This document shows, piece after piece, positions 34,066 to 43,582 of a stretch of DNA of 64,000 nt. This DNA comes from Nocardia alba NBRC 108234 (GTDB taxonomy: Bacteria; Actinomycetota; Actinomycetes; Mycobacteriales; Mycobacteriaceae), in NCBI RefSeq assembly GCF_001612665.1, contig NZ_BDAX01000006.1, positions 1-64,000 on the forward strand, in the 5' to 3' direction. A program made the position numbers and the translations under genes. Below the pieces are notes generated by a model that saw nothing but the letters and a program-made list of their open reading frames with translations, ran no database searches and was not told the DNA's origin. The number at the start of each line of letters is the position of its first letter. The first letter of the stretch is position 1.

Positions 34066-37000
34066 TCCGGTTGCGGCATCCAGGCGGTCTGGACCAGGCC
34101 CTCGGTATTGCGCGTGACGTAGGTGCCACGCCCGGCGGGCTTGGGGCCGGGACGCGTGGTACCGACCATGACGCCTTCGTCCTTGCTGCAGCTCATCACC
34201 AGCGCCGCCGAACCGAGGTCCTTCATCCGGGCCAGCGTCGCCTCGTACATGGCCCGACTCGCGCCGCCGGAACGGCGCGCGATGATCAGGTGGAAACCGA
34301 GGTCTCGGGCATGCGGCAGATGTTCGACCAGTGCCGCGACGGGGTTGCCCGAAGAGGTGGCGACCAGGTCGTAGTCGTCGACGAGCACATACAGTTCGGG
34401 ACCGGTCCACCACGAACGCTCACGCAGCTGTTGCGGCGTCACCTCCGGACCGGGGGTCCGCTTGGCGACATACGCCGCGAGGTCGGCCATGTTCTGGGTG
34501 AATTGCGGTGCGGTGGAACCATATCCGGCCTGGTAGCCCTCGGGAATGATGCCCAGCATCGAGCGGCGGTAGTCGCCGACGATGAACCGTGCCTCATTGG
34601 GGGTGTTCGACGCGGCGATACCCTCGATGATCGAGCGCAGCAGTGTGGTCTTACCGGATTCGGAGTCGCCGATGATGATGAAGTGCGGGCTCTCCGCGAA
34701 GTCGATGTAGATCGGAGCGAGCTCGGCCTCGTTGATGCCGATCGGGATTCGCAGGCACTTGGTCGCCGGATCGACGCGCGAAGGCCAGTTACCCGCCAGG
34801 TACAGCAGCTGTTCGCGGGGCAGCTGGTCGGGCAGCATGCGCACCTGCGGGGCGGGACGGCCCGGTGTCATCCGGGCGATCGTCTCGACGGCGGAGGACA
34901 CCGCCTGACCCAGATTCGACGGATCGGAGGATCCGTCGATGCGCGGCAGCGCGGTGAGCATGTGCAGGCACTCCGCCGTCATACCGCGACCGGGGCGCCC
35001 CTGCGGAACCAGCGACGCGAACTTGCGGCCGAGGTCGGAATCCATCGGATCGCCGAGGCGCAGCTCGATGCGGGTGCCGATCTGGTCCTTGAGCGCGGGG
35101 CGTGCTTCGGCCCAGCGGGCGAGCGCGATCACCACGTGCACGCCATACGAAAGACCCTGCACCGCAAGGTTCATGATGACCTGCTCGAGCGCGTCGAAGT
35201 CCTGGCGGATCGAGCCGTAGCCGTCGATGACGAGGAACACGTCACCGAACGGATCCTCGTGCGCGCCCTGGGCGGCCGGACTCGATGCCGGGTCCATCGA
35301 GCGCAGGCGCCGGAACTCGACCATCGACTCGATGCCGAGCTGACGGAACTTCGCCTCACGCGTACGAACGATCGTGGTCATCTCGGCGACGGTGCGCCGG
35401 ACCTGATCCTCGTCGAGACGGCTCGCCACCGAACCCACATGCGGCAGACCCTGCAGGCTGGTCAGCGTGCCACCACCGAAGTCGAGGCAGTAGAACTGCA
35501 CCTGCTCGGCGGTGTGGGTGAGCGCCATCGCCATGATCATCGACCGCAGGGCGGTCGACTTGCCCGACTGTGGACCACCGACGATCGCGACGTTGCCGCG
35601 CGAACCCGACAGGTCGACCACGAACGGGTCGCGGCGCTGGTCGTAGGGACGGTCGACGATACCCATGGGAGCACGCAGGGTGGCGATCGCGGCGAATTCG
35701 CCGGTGAGGATCGAGCGCGGCACGAGCTGATCCATGGTCGGCGCTTCGTCGAGCGGCGGCAGCCAGATCTCGTGCGCCGGTCGGCCGTGGCCCGAGATGC
35801 GCGAAACCAGCATGTTCAGGTTCGACATCTGCTCGTTGTCGTCGCCGACCGGTTCCGGCTCGAACGCGGCCTCCACCGGCAGCGGAACCCGATCGGACGT
35901 GCGGAAGCCGACGTGGGTCGCCGCGAAAGGCCTTGCGTTGACGTCGATCTCGCCGCCGACGATGCCGGCGCTGGTGACCTCGCGGGCCGAACCGCCACCG
36001 ACATAGGGACCCGACACGTAGGACGCCTGGAAGCGCTGGATCTCACCCGAGTCGGACTTCAGGTAGCCGCCACCGGGGGTGCTCGGCAGGTTGTAGGCAT
36101 CGGGGACGCCGAGGACCTGACGGGACTCGTTGGCGGAGAACGTCTTCAGGCCGATGCGGTAGGACAGGTGTGATTCCAGGCCTTTGAGTTTGCCTTCCTC
36201 CAGGCGCTGCGAGGCGAGCAGCAGGTGGACCTGCAGCGAGCGACCGAGACGGCCGATCATCACGAACAGTTCCGCGAAGTCGGGGTGCTGGGTGAGCAGT
36301 TCGGAGAACTCGTCGAGCACGACGAACAGCGCGGGCAGCGGGTCCAGGTCGGCTCCCGCCGCGCGGGCCTTCTCGTATTCGGAGACGTTGGCGAAGTTGC
36401 CCGCCTGCCGCAGGACTTCCTGGCGGCGGTTCATCTCGCCCGCCAGCGCGTCCTTCATACGGTCGACGAGGTCGGCTTCGTCCTCGAGGTTGGTGATGAC
36501 CGCCGCTACGTGCGGGACGCCGTCGAGACCGAGGAAGGTGGCGCCACCCTTGAAGTCGACGAGGACCAGGTTGAGCTGGTCGGGCGAGTGGGTGGCGAGC
36601 AGGCTGAGCACCAGGGTGCGCAGGAATTCCGATTTACCGGAACCGGTCGCGCCGATGCACAGGCCGTGCGGGCCCATGCCGTTCTCCGCCGCTTCCTTGA
36701 TGTCGAGTTCCACCGGGGCACCGTCGGCGCCGATGCCGAACGGCACCCGCAGTCGTTCGCGGCCGTAGCGGGGTCGCCAGGCGCTGGCCGGGTTGAAGTT
36801 GCCGATATCGCCCAGGCTCATCAGCTGCGACCAGGTGGAGATCGTCTCGGTCTCGTCGGTCTCGACATCGCTGCTGCGCTGGGTCGCGGCGCGGTAGGGC
36901 GCGAGCCTGCGGGCGAGCTGCTGGGCCTGCTCGGCGCTGACCCGGTCGATGGTGGCGAAGCGTTCCTGGTTGCCGGTGGCACCGCGGCCGAGGCACTCAC

Positions 37001-38099
37001 CGTCCTCGACCACCATCTTGATGCCGCGCGAAACAGCAAGGCGTGGTGCGTAATTGCACAGGTCGATGATGGTGACACCCTCGTACCCGGACTCGCGCAG
37101 CTGGTCGTCTTCGGCCTCGAGCAGGCCACCGTCGACGACGATCACCACGTGCACCATGTTCGGGTTGTTCGGCTGGTTACGCGAGTACCGCACCCGGTTG
37201 CCGAGCAGCGGATGCAGGCCGCTCATCGCCTCACGGATGGAACCGTAGAACATGCGCTGGGTGCCGATGCCGTCCTGGGAATCGGGGTGCTGGGTGTGTG
37301 GGAGCCACTTGGTCCACTCCCACTCGCGGGCGGTGTCCGGGCCACAGACCACGGCGACGAGCACCTGGTCGGGCGCCTGGAACATGCACAGCTGCAACAA
37401 CATCGCGCGCGTCATGTCGCGGGCTTGCGCGCGGTCGCCGTCGAGGGCGACGGTGCCGAAGCCCTTCACCGCGATGGCGGTGGGCAGGTCGGGAACCGTG
37501 GAATGCGCGCGCACGAAACGACGCAGCGACACCGCGGCGATGGGCTCCAGCTCTTCGACGGGGCCAGTTTCGGGGGCTACCAGCCTGGTCGCCAGGCGCT
37601 GACCACCGAGGCCGATGCGCGCGTGGCAGAAATCCTTGTCGCCGGAGCGGCGCTCCCACATCCGGCTGGTGCCCGCGAGCATCCAGATCAGGCCGGGCTC
37701 GGGATGACTCCACTCGACGGCGGCGCGCTGCTGCTTGGCGGTCTCGTCGACATCTTTACGGACCTGATCGAGATAACGCAGGTAGTCCTTGCGATCCTCG
37801 TTGGCCTCAGCGGCCTTGGCGCCCTTGCCACCACCCTGTCCGAACATGGTGACCATCGACATGATCATCATCATCGGGAACATCATCGACATCGGGTTGG
37901 ACAGCATACCGCTGCCCTGGGTGAACATCAGCGCCATCATGCCGACCATGCCGACGACCATCACGACGGGCATCAGCTTCGCGAGCAGGTTTCCCGGGGT
38001 GATCCGGGGGATCTCCGGCGGCGGCTGCAACGTGACCTCGCCACCCGGTGTACGCGGCATCTCGCGCCGGGCACGGCGCTGGAACCTGACTGTGCTCAT
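34062..38099 (-). CDS. eccC: ESX-4 ATPase EccC
   Basis: A 1345-aa motor of the type VII membrane complex, binding substrates and powering export. Two TM helices lie at about 38-85 (Met-rich). Three FtsK/SpoIIIE ATPase domains follow: Walker A GATGSGKS (about 480), GGPQSGKS (about 843) and GDSESGKT (about 1148). Walker B is VVLDEFSE in domain 1, but the later sites read VIDGYG and LVDDYD, as usual for degenerate domains 2 and 3. It is a single full-length chain. It is divergent from eccD across 186 bp, in the same arrangement as Rv3447c/Rv3448, hence ESX-4. Confidence 0.96.
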   Translation of the reverse strand: MSTVRFQRRARREMPRTPGGEVTLQPPPEIPRITPGNLLAKLMPVVMVVGMVGMMALMFTQGSGMLSNPMSMMFPMMMIMSMVTMFGQGGGKGAKAAEANEDRKDYLRYLDQVRKDVDETAKQQRAAVEWSHPEPGLIWMLAGTSRMWERRSGDKDFCHARIGLGGQRLATRLVAPETGPVEELEPIAAVSLRRFVRAHSTVPDLPTAIAVKGFGTVALDGDRAQARDMTRAMLLQLCMFQAPDQVLVAVVCGPDTAREWEWTKWLPHTQHPDSQDGIGTQRMFYGSIREAMSGLHPLLGNRVRYSRNQPNNPNMVHVVIVVDGGLLEAEDDQLRESGYEGVTIIDLCNYAPRLAVSRGIKMVVEDGECLGRGATGNQERFATIDRVSAEQAQQLARRLAPYRAATQRSSDVETDETETISTWSQLMSLGDIGNFNPASAWRPRYGRERLRVPFGIGADGAPVELDIKEAAENGMGPHGLCIGATGSGKSEFLRTLVLSLLATHSPDQLNLVLVDFKGGATFLGLDGVPHVAAVITNLEDEADLVDRMKDALAGEMNRRQEVLRQAGNFANVSEYEKARAAGADLDPLPALFVVLDEFSELLTQHPDFAELFVMIGRLGRSLQVHLLLASQRLEEGKLKGLESHLSYRIGLKTFSANESRQVLGVPDAYNLPSTPGGGYLKSDSGEIQRFQASYVSGPYVGGGSAREVTSAGIVGGEIDVNARPFAATHVGFRTSDRVPLPVEAAFEPEPVGDDNEQMSNLNMLVSRISGHGRPAHEIWLPPLDEAPTMDQLVPRSILTGEFAAIATLRAPMGIVDRPYDQRRDPFVVDLSGSRGNVAIVGGPQSGKSTALRSMIMAMALTHTAEQVQFYCLDFGGGTLTSLQGLPHVGSVASRLDEDQVRRTVAEMTTIVRTREAKFRQLGIESMVEFRRLRSMDPASSPAAQGAHEDPFGDVFLVIDGYGSIRQDFDALEQVIMNLAVQGLSYGVHVVIALARWAEARPALKDQIGTRIELRLGDPMDSDLGRKFASLVPQGRPGRGMTAECLHMLTALPRIDGSSDPSNLGQAVSSAVETIARMTPGRPAPQVRMLPDQLPREQLLYLAGNWPSRVDPATKCLRIPIGINEAELAPIYIDFAESPHFIIIGDSESGKTTLLRSIIEGIAASNTPNEARFIVGDYRRSMLGIIPEGYQAGYGSTAPQFTQNMADLAAYVAKRTPGPEVTPQQLRERSWWTGPELYVLVDDYDLVATSSGNPVAALVEHLPHARDLGFHLIIARRSGGASRAMYEATLARMKDLGSAALVMSCSKDEGVMVGTTRPGPKPAGRGTYVTRNTEGLVQTAWMPQPE

Positions 38100-38285
38100 G
38101 GTCGAAGACTCCCCCTGCTTGACTACTCGCTCATCTGTCGTCGCGACGGGCTCAGTGTAGAGGTCGTGGCCGACATGTCGTATGGTTCGTCAGGCATTCT
38201 GCTGTCCGAACGGTGGGTTCCGCAAACTGTCGGCCGTGTGAGCGGTCGAGCGGAAACACGAGGTAAAGACGGAACTGGGGGAGTT
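38100..38285. promoter_or_regulatory. Divergent eccC/eccD promoter region
   Basis: This 186-bp gap separates the minus-strand motor gene from the plus-strand eccD-mycP pair and must drive both. GGGGGAG elements (complement 38109-38115; 38277-38283) serve as ribosome sites at each side. Confidence 0.6.
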
Positions 38286-39752
38286 TTGACGCACGCGCGA
38301 CTCGATCATGTGGAAGAGGACTCCGCACGCGGCATCGTACGCGCGCCGGACCTTGCCCGAGTAACCATCCTGGCCAAGCACACGCAGGTAGACATGGCTA
38401 TTCCGGTCGATGTGCCGGTCGCTCTCGTCATCCCCAGCGTGGTCGACATGGTCGCGCAGCACAGCCGCTCGAATGATTTCGACAACGACGGTGAACGCTA
38501 CGAGCCCGCCGAATGGGTACTCGCCCGCATCGGCCACCCCCCGTTCTCGAACTCGCTGAGCCTCGGCGAACAAGGCGTCCGCGACGGCGAACTGCTCATG
38601 CTGGAGAGCGCCTCGCACGCGGCACCGACGCCACTGTTCGACGACATCATGTACAACGTCGCGGTCGCCGACGCCGACCACTACCGCAGCTGGACGCCGA
38701 GAACCGCCCGCGTCACCGGTTCGGTGCTCGCCGCGCTCACCATGCTGGTCGGCTGCTTCGGCCTGCTGGCCGCGCCGGATGCGTTGCCGTTCTGGGTTTC
38801 CGGATCGCTCGCGTTGCTGGTCGCGATCCTCTGCGTGGTGGCGGGCACGGTGCTGAGCCGGATGTATCGCGACGGCTCGGCCGCGCTCGTGCTCGCGGGC
38901 TGCGCGCTGCCGACCGCGTTCACCGGCGGCATGCTGCTCGTCCCCGATCACTACGGCGCCGCGCACCTGCTGCTCGGATTCACCCTGCTCGGGTCCGTCG
39001 CGGTGCTCGCCTGGCGGGTCACCGGCATCGGCCTCGCGCTGTTCATCGGCACGGCGACCCTCTCGGTGTTCGGCGTGCCCGCCGCCCTGGTCGGGCTGCT
39101 CACCGAGCAACCGGCCAAGGCGATCGGCGCGGTCGTCGCCGCGCTCGGTTTGGCCGGACTCTCACTCGCGCCGCGTGTTTCGATGCTGCTGGCCAAGCTG
39201 CCGTTGCCGCCGGTCCCCTCCCCCGGCACCCCGATCGACCCGACCGAGGACGATCCCGACGACCATCGCGCCCTACCGACCCTCGACGCGCTGCGGGCGC
39301 GTTCGGAGCGGGCACGCAACTACCTCGCGGGCCTGGTGAGCGCGACCACGCTGGTCACCGTCGCCGGCGCGCTGCTGGCCATCGACGCGGGCGCCGAAGA
39401 TCCCTACTGGCCGGGCATCTCGCTCGCGCTGGTGTGCGCGGTGGTGCTGATGTTCCGCAGCCGCACCTACGCGGGCGCCGAGCAGGCCATCGTGCTGATC
39501 GCGGGCGGTGCGGCGATCGTGCTGATCATGCTGGTCGGCGTCGCGCTCGAAATGCGCCAGCCCCTGGTCGTTTTCGGTGCCGCGCTGGTGATTCTGATCT
39601 CGGCGCTGGTGATGGGTCTGATCGTGCCGAATCAGTCCGCGACGCCGCCGATGCGCCGGGCCGTCGAGCTGCTCGAGTACGCGTTCGTCGCCGCGGTGCT
39701 GCCGCTGGTGTTCTGGGTCGCCGATCTCTACTCGCTGGTACGCGGGCTGTGA
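38286..39752 (+). CDS. eccD: ESX-4 integral membrane protein EccD
   Basis: A 488-aa membrane channel component. The N-terminal about 100 residues form the ubiquitin-like cytosolic domain (ARVTILAKHTQVDMAIPVDVPVALVIPSVVDMV). It is followed by about eleven TM helices from residue 140 to the end, interrupted by a cytoplasmic Pro/Asp loop near 310-330. The start is uncertain: TTG 38286 follows GGGGGAG closely, and GTG 38310 is in frame without a clear ribosome site. The open frame upstream runs antisense to eccC and is ignored. The stop overlaps the mycP start (GTGA at 39749). Confidence 0.93.
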   Translation: MTHARLDHVEEDSARGIVRAPDLARVTILAKHTQVDMAIPVDVPVALVIPSVVDMVAQHSRSNDFDNDGERYEPAEWVLARIGHPPFSNSLSLGEQGVRDGELLMLESASHAAPTPLFDDIMYNVAVADADHYRSWTPRTARVTGSVLAALTMLVGCFGLLAAPDALPFWVSGSLALLVAILCVVAGTVLSRMYRDGSAALVLAGCALPTAFTGGMLLVPDHYGAAHLLLGFTLLGSVAVLAWRVTGIGLALFIGTATLSVFGVPAALVGLLTEQPAKAIGAVVAALGLAGLSLAPRVSMLLAKLPLPPVPSPGTPIDPTEDDPDDHRALPTLDALRARSERARNYLAGLVSATTLVTVAGALLAIDAGAEDPYWPGISLALVCAVVLMFRSRTYAGAEQAIVLIAGGAAIVLIMLVGVALEMRQPLVVFGAALVILISALVMGLIVPNQSATPPMRRAVELLEYAFVAAVLPLVFWVADLYSLVRGL

Positions 39753-41167
39753 GGCTCGGCCTTCGACTGACGGCCGTTGCTCTTGTCGTCGGTCTGAACG
39801 CCGGGTTCGGTGTGAGCGGAACGGCTTTCGCCGATCGGCCGCCCGCGATCGACCCCGGGATGCTGCCCTCGGGTGATCCCGCCGCGCCGCCGGACAAGAC
39901 CGAGCGCGGCAGTGGCACCAACGGGCTGTGCTTTCGCACCCAGGCGAGCACCTCACTGGCGGTGATCCCACCGAGCCAGCGCTCACTCGATCTGGAACGA
40001 GCCTGGGAATTCTCCCGTGGCGCAGGACAACTCGTCGCCGTGATCGACACCGGGGTGGAACCGCATCCCCGCCTACCCGATCTGTGGGCGGGTGGGGACT
40101 ATGTGGCCGCCGGCGGCAACGGCACCGAGGACTGCGATGTGCACGGCACGGTGGTGGCCGGCATCATCGGTGCGACCAAAATCGACAACCAGGGCTTCTC
40201 CGGCGTCGCCCCCGAGGCTCGCATCCTGAGCATTCGCCAGACCAGCTCGCTCTACCAGTCCGAGGGCGCGGGTCGCAACAAGGGACCCGACGACTTTCCC
40301 GAGGGCTACGGCAAAGTCTCCTCGCTCGCGAGCGCGATCCGGCGGGCTGCCGATTTCGGCGCCCGGGTGATCAACATCTCGCTGGTCGCCTGCAACAGCG
40401 GTTCCCCGGCCGGCGAGACCGCGTTCCGCGCGCTCGGCGCGGCGGTGCAGTACGCCGCGGTCGTGAAGGACGCGGTGATCGTCAGCTCGGCGGGTAACTC
40501 CGACAATGCCTGCAAGTCAGGCAATCCCGGGCCCGACCCGCTCAAACCCGCGCAGGATCTGTGGAGCACGATCCGCACCTACGTGAACCCGGCCTGGTAC
40601 GACGAGTACGTGCTCTCGGTCGGTTCGATCGGCGCCAACGGCGCTCCCTCGTCGTTCTCCGTGCCCGGACCGTGGGTCGGTATCGCCGCACCCGGTGAAG
40701 GCATCACGTCGCTCGACGCCAGGACCGGCGGCATCTCCGACGGCAAATACGACAACCAGGGCAAGTACATGGCGTACAGCGGAACGAGTTTCGCCTCGCC
40801 CTATGTCGCCGGTGTCGCCGCGCTGGTGCGTGACAGGTTCCCCGATCTGACTGCCAAGCAGGTCATCCAGCGGCTGCAGGCCACGGCCCACGCGCCGGCC
40901 GAGGGCTGGAATCCGTACATCGGCTACGGCGCCGTCGACCCCGTCGCCGCGCTGACGAACGAAGTGCCGAGGGAACTTCCGCCGAAGCAGGCCAGCCCGG
41001 CACGCAGCATGCAGCTCGCGGTGCCCGCACCGCCCGCGCAGGCGGACAACACCGCGCGCAACGTGGCACTGATCGGATCCGGCGCGATCGGCCTCATCCT
41101 TGTCCTCGGTGTGCTGGCGTCCTTCCCGATCCGCCGCAAATTCGGGATGTCGGCCGACGATCTGTGA
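39749..41167 (+). CDS. mycP: Mycosin, subtilisin-like serine protease of ESX-4
   Basis: A 472-aa membrane-anchored protease. A signal peptide (1-26) and an N-terminal extension lead to the catalytic triad: Asp in VIDTGVEPH (about 100), His in DVHGTVVAG (about 131), Ser in YSGTSFASPYVAG (about 346). A C-terminal TM helix (about 432-455) is followed by basic RRKFG. Mycosins stabilise the ESX membrane complex and cleave some substrates. Translation is coupled to eccD by a 4-bp overlap. All active-site residues are present. Confidence 0.95.
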   Translation: MRLGLRLTAVALVVGLNAGFGVSGTAFADRPPAIDPGMLPSGDPAAPPDKTERGSGTNGLCFRTQASTSLAVIPPSQRSLDLERAWEFSRGAGQLVAVIDTGVEPHPRLPDLWAGGDYVAAGGNGTEDCDVHGTVVAGIIGATKIDNQGFSGVAPEARILSIRQTSSLYQSEGAGRNKGPDDFPEGYGKVSSLASAIRRAADFGARVINISLVACNSGSPAGETAFRALGAAVQYAAVVKDAVIVSSAGNSDNACKSGNPGPDPLKPAQDLWSTIRTYVNPAWYDEYVLSVGSIGANGAPSSFSVPGPWVGIAAPGEGITSLDARTGGISDGKYDNQGKYMAYSGTSFASPYVAGVAALVRDRFPDLTAKQVIQRLQATAHAPAEGWNPYIGYGAVDPVAALTNEVPRELPPKQASPARSMQLAVPAPPAQADNTARNVALIGSGAIGLILVLGVLASFPIRRKFGMSADDL

Positions 41168-41229
41168 CCTGCTCGACCAAAGAGCAAGGTACGGTCGGCG
41201 GGCCAGAGCCCGTCGACCCAGGTAGCCGC

Positions 41230-41991
41230 ATGAATTCGTCAACGACCGACCGTTCACTCACTCGCCGACAGCGGTGGGAGCGCGCGACCAATCTGCCGTT
41301 GATGGCGCTCGCGGTGGTGTTCGTCATCATGTACGCGTGGCGGGTGCTCGACACCGAGGTCTCGCCGCGGCTCGACACCGGTCTCGTGCTGGCCGATATC
41401 GCGATCTGGGTGGTGTTCTTCGTCGATTTCGTGGTCAGGTTCGGGCTCTCGGGCAACCGGCTGCGTTTCGTTCGCAAGCATCCTCTCGACCTGCTGGTCG
41501 TGTTGGTGCCGCCGTTTCGCCCGCTGCGTCTGCTCCGAGCTTCCCTGCTCCTGCTCGACACCCTCAACCGCGCGACGCACCCGCGCACCCGTCTGGTGAC
41601 CTTCGTAGCCACCAGTTCCATCCTGATCCTGTTGCTGTCGAGTCTGGCCTTCTTCGACGCGGAGTACGGCGCGCCCGACTCCAAGATCGAGACCTTCGGT
41701 GACGCGCTGTGGTGGTCGGCGGTCTCGGTGACCACGGTCGGCTACGGCGACGTCTACCCGGTGACCACCGAGGGCCGACTGGTCTCGCTGGTCCTGATGA
41801 CCCTGGGCATCGGCCTGATCTCCTTCGCCATCGGCACCATGACCAGCTGGGTCGTCGAACAACTCAAGACCGTCGACGATGCTGCCGACCGGGCCGAGAG
41901 CATGCTGCGCGAGCTGGTCGACGAGGTCAAAGCCCTTCGGACCGAGGTCGCCGAGCTGCGCGCCGATCCAGCGAAGCCGACGACCCGCTAA
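41230..41991 (+). CDS. Voltage-gated-type potassium channel protein
   Basis: A 253-aa six-helix channel subunit with S1 (about 22-40), S2 (48-70) and an S3-S4 segment carrying spaced Arg (PPFRPLRLLRA). S5 follows, then the selectivity filter TTVGYGD, S6, and a C-terminal coiled coil. The ATG at 41230 is chosen over a GTG overlapping the mycP stop. It is inserted between mycP and eccB, which are neighbours in M. tuberculosis. It is probably cotranscribed with eccD-mycP, but a functional tie to secretion is unproven. Its stop overlaps the eccB stop by four bases. Confidence 0.9.
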   Translation: MNSSTTDRSLTRRQRWERATNLPLMALAVVFVIMYAWRVLDTEVSPRLDTGLVLADIAIWVVFFVDFVVRFGLSGNRLRFVRKHPLDLLVVLVPPFRPLRLLRASLLLLDTLNRATHPRTRLVTFVATSSILILLLSSLAFFDAEYGAPDSKIETFGDALWWSAVSVTTVGYGDVYPVTTEGRLVSLVLMTLGIGLISFAIGTMTSWVVEQLKTVDDAADRAESMLRELVDEVKALRTEVAELRADPAKPTTR

Positions 41992-43469
41992 TTCACTGTG
42001 GCGACAGGCTTCTTGGCGGGCGAGGCATCGGGCGCGACACCATCGTGGGCGACCATCGCCTCTTCCCGACCCATCGTCGGCCCACCCGCGAGCAGTCCGA
42101 TGATCGGCCACGGCGCCGGTTCCGCGGTGACCTGCTCGAGGCCGAGAGCCTTGACCGCGTCGGTGTTCTTGATGCCGAAGCGAACCCCGGTGTCGGCGAT
42201 GTAGAACAGGCTGTCCTTGCGGCGGCTGTTCGGTTCGATACCGGTGGACTGTACGTAGGCGCCGGACGCGGGCGGGATGAAGACGGTGTCGGCGTTGGGG
42301 CCCGCGCCGTCGGCCTGTGCCAGGCCGACCATCTTCGCCTTGTCCGGGATCGGCAGGTCGATGCCGGACAACAGGGTCAATTCGGCGCGCGCGGTCGCGT
42401 CGGTGTTGTCGGTGGCGCCCGCGATCGGCTTCCACGACATGCAGCTGACCGGCTGGTCGTTGGCGGTGATCAACGTCGGCCGGTCGCGCGGGTAGTCCTG
42501 CACCTTCAGCGGGTGCTGCAGGGTCGGTGCGAAGGTGCGGTCCGTGGACTGGATCGTGGTGCCGTTCATCAGCGTCGGATAGAAATTGCGGATGATCTGG
42601 GCGGTGATCGCCGAAATCGGCTGCAGTCCGTCCTGGAGCACGACGAAGTTCTGATTGGGTTCGTTGAAGATCTGGACCACGTCACCGATCTTGTGGCCGC
42701 TCACGTTGTAAGACGGTGTGGCGCCGGGGTTGTCGATGACCGGTGTGATGAGCGGCAGCACTTCGGGGATCGCGTTGAGCAGCCCCTCGCTGATCGGACG
42801 CGGCGTCAGACCGGTGACGCCGAGCGCGTGGGTGACCGCCGGATCATCCATCTTCACGCGGGCACGCTTGCCGTCGTAGACCAGGTAGACCGCGTCCTTG
42901 CCCTTCACGAGCATGGCCTTGCCCGCGTCGACCTTCGACGCCTTCGCGCCCAGGCTCGGCTCGCCCGCCAGCACCGATGTGGTCAGATCCGTTGTGCCGT
43001 CGGACTTGAGCTGATCGCACACCGTCCAGGTGCGGCCCTTGCCGCCCTTGTCGTAGAGGATCGACGACGGGGCGCCCGGAATACCGATCAGCTGACCGCG
43101 CGGCTTCTTCCCGAGCTCGGATTCCTTGACGATCGCCGCCTTGGACGCCTCACCGGCCGCCAGCCGGGCCGAGGCCAGGTTCAGCGCGGGATGCACCACA
43201 TTGTCGACGACCACGTAGACGCCGCCGGATTCCTTGGCGATCAGGATCTTGCTGTCGCCGATCTTGTCCTGCGGGCGCAACAGCGCGAGCACGCCACACC
43301 CCGCGAGGACCACGATGCCGAGCACCAGTCCGACCAGGTAGGCGCGGGTCTGCGCGCGCATCGGGTCGTGCAGCATGCGCACATCCCGGCGTACCAGGGC
43401 GTGTTCCATTCGCCGCACCAGGAAGCGGTATCCGCTGACCTGCCAGCGCGTAGTGGGTTTTGAAGGCAT
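41988..43469 (-). CDS. eccB: ESX-4 membrane protein EccB
   Basis: A 493-aa protein. The N-terminal cytosolic region starts MPSKPTTRWQVSGYRFLVRRMEHALVRRDVRM, the family hallmark. One TM helix is at about 43-66, followed by the large exported domain with the repeat fold and the central Cys pair (WTVCDQL, PVSCMSW) expected to form a disulfide. The ATG 43469 is preceded by GGGGGAGGAAC. It is the fourth core component of the locus, with the orientation of Rv3450c. Confidence 0.95.
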   Translation of the reverse strand: MPSKPTTRWQVSGYRFLVRRMEHALVRRDVRMLHDPMRAQTRAYLVGLVLGIVVLAGCGVLALLRPQDKIGDSKILIAKESGGVYVVVDNVVHPALNLASARLAAGEASKAAIVKESELGKKPRGQLIGIPGAPSSILYDKGGKGRTWTVCDQLKSDGTTDLTTSVLAGEPSLGAKASKVDAGKAMLVKGKDAVYLVYDGKRARVKMDDPAVTHALGVTGLTPRPISEGLLNAIPEVLPLITPVIDNPGATPSYNVSGHKIGDVVQIFNEPNQNFVVLQDGLQPISAITAQIIRNFYPTLMNGTTIQSTDRTFAPTLQHPLKVQDYPRDRPTLITANDQPVSCMSWKPIAGATDNTDATARAELTLLSGIDLPIPDKAKMVGLAQADGAGPNADTVFIPPASGAYVQSTGIEPNSRRKDSLFYIADTGVRFGIKNTDAVKALGLEQVTAEPAPWPIIGLLAGGPTMGREEAMVAHDGVAPDASPAKKPVATVN

Positions 43470-43582
43470 GGTTCCTCCCCCGAACAGTGCTCTCGTCCGG
43501 GCAACACAGTACAGTTCCCGGCAACAGTTGTTCGCATTCGGCCATCGGCCGATCGACAATCGGGTACCTGGGGGAGGAACGA
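43470..43582. promoter_or_regulatory. Divergent eccB/eccE promoter region with mirrored ribosome sites
   Basis: In this 113-bp gap the two genes carry the same 11-base ribosome-binding sequence in mirror image (complement of 43471-43481; GGGGGAGGAAC at 43570-43580), one and two bases from their start codons. Expression of both from this region is likely matched. Confidence 0.6.

Noticed and set aside
36486..36760. Possible inactivation of EccC because domains 2 and 3 have unusual Walker B residues
   Set aside because: VIDGYG and LVDDYD forms are normal in the second and third ATPase domains of EccC proteins; domain 1 is intact.
36225..38285. Long open frame upstream of eccD, antisense to eccC
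   Set aside because: High-GC shadow of eccC; the translation is Arg/His/Gly-rich without family features, and EccD similarity begins only near 38300.
38109..43576. GGGGGAG element before eccB, eccC, eccD and eccE as an ESX-specific regulator site
   Set aside because: A similar GGGGGA sequence precedes glmS, the metallopeptidase and the ParA-like gene, so it is simply a favoured ribosome-binding sequence in this genome.
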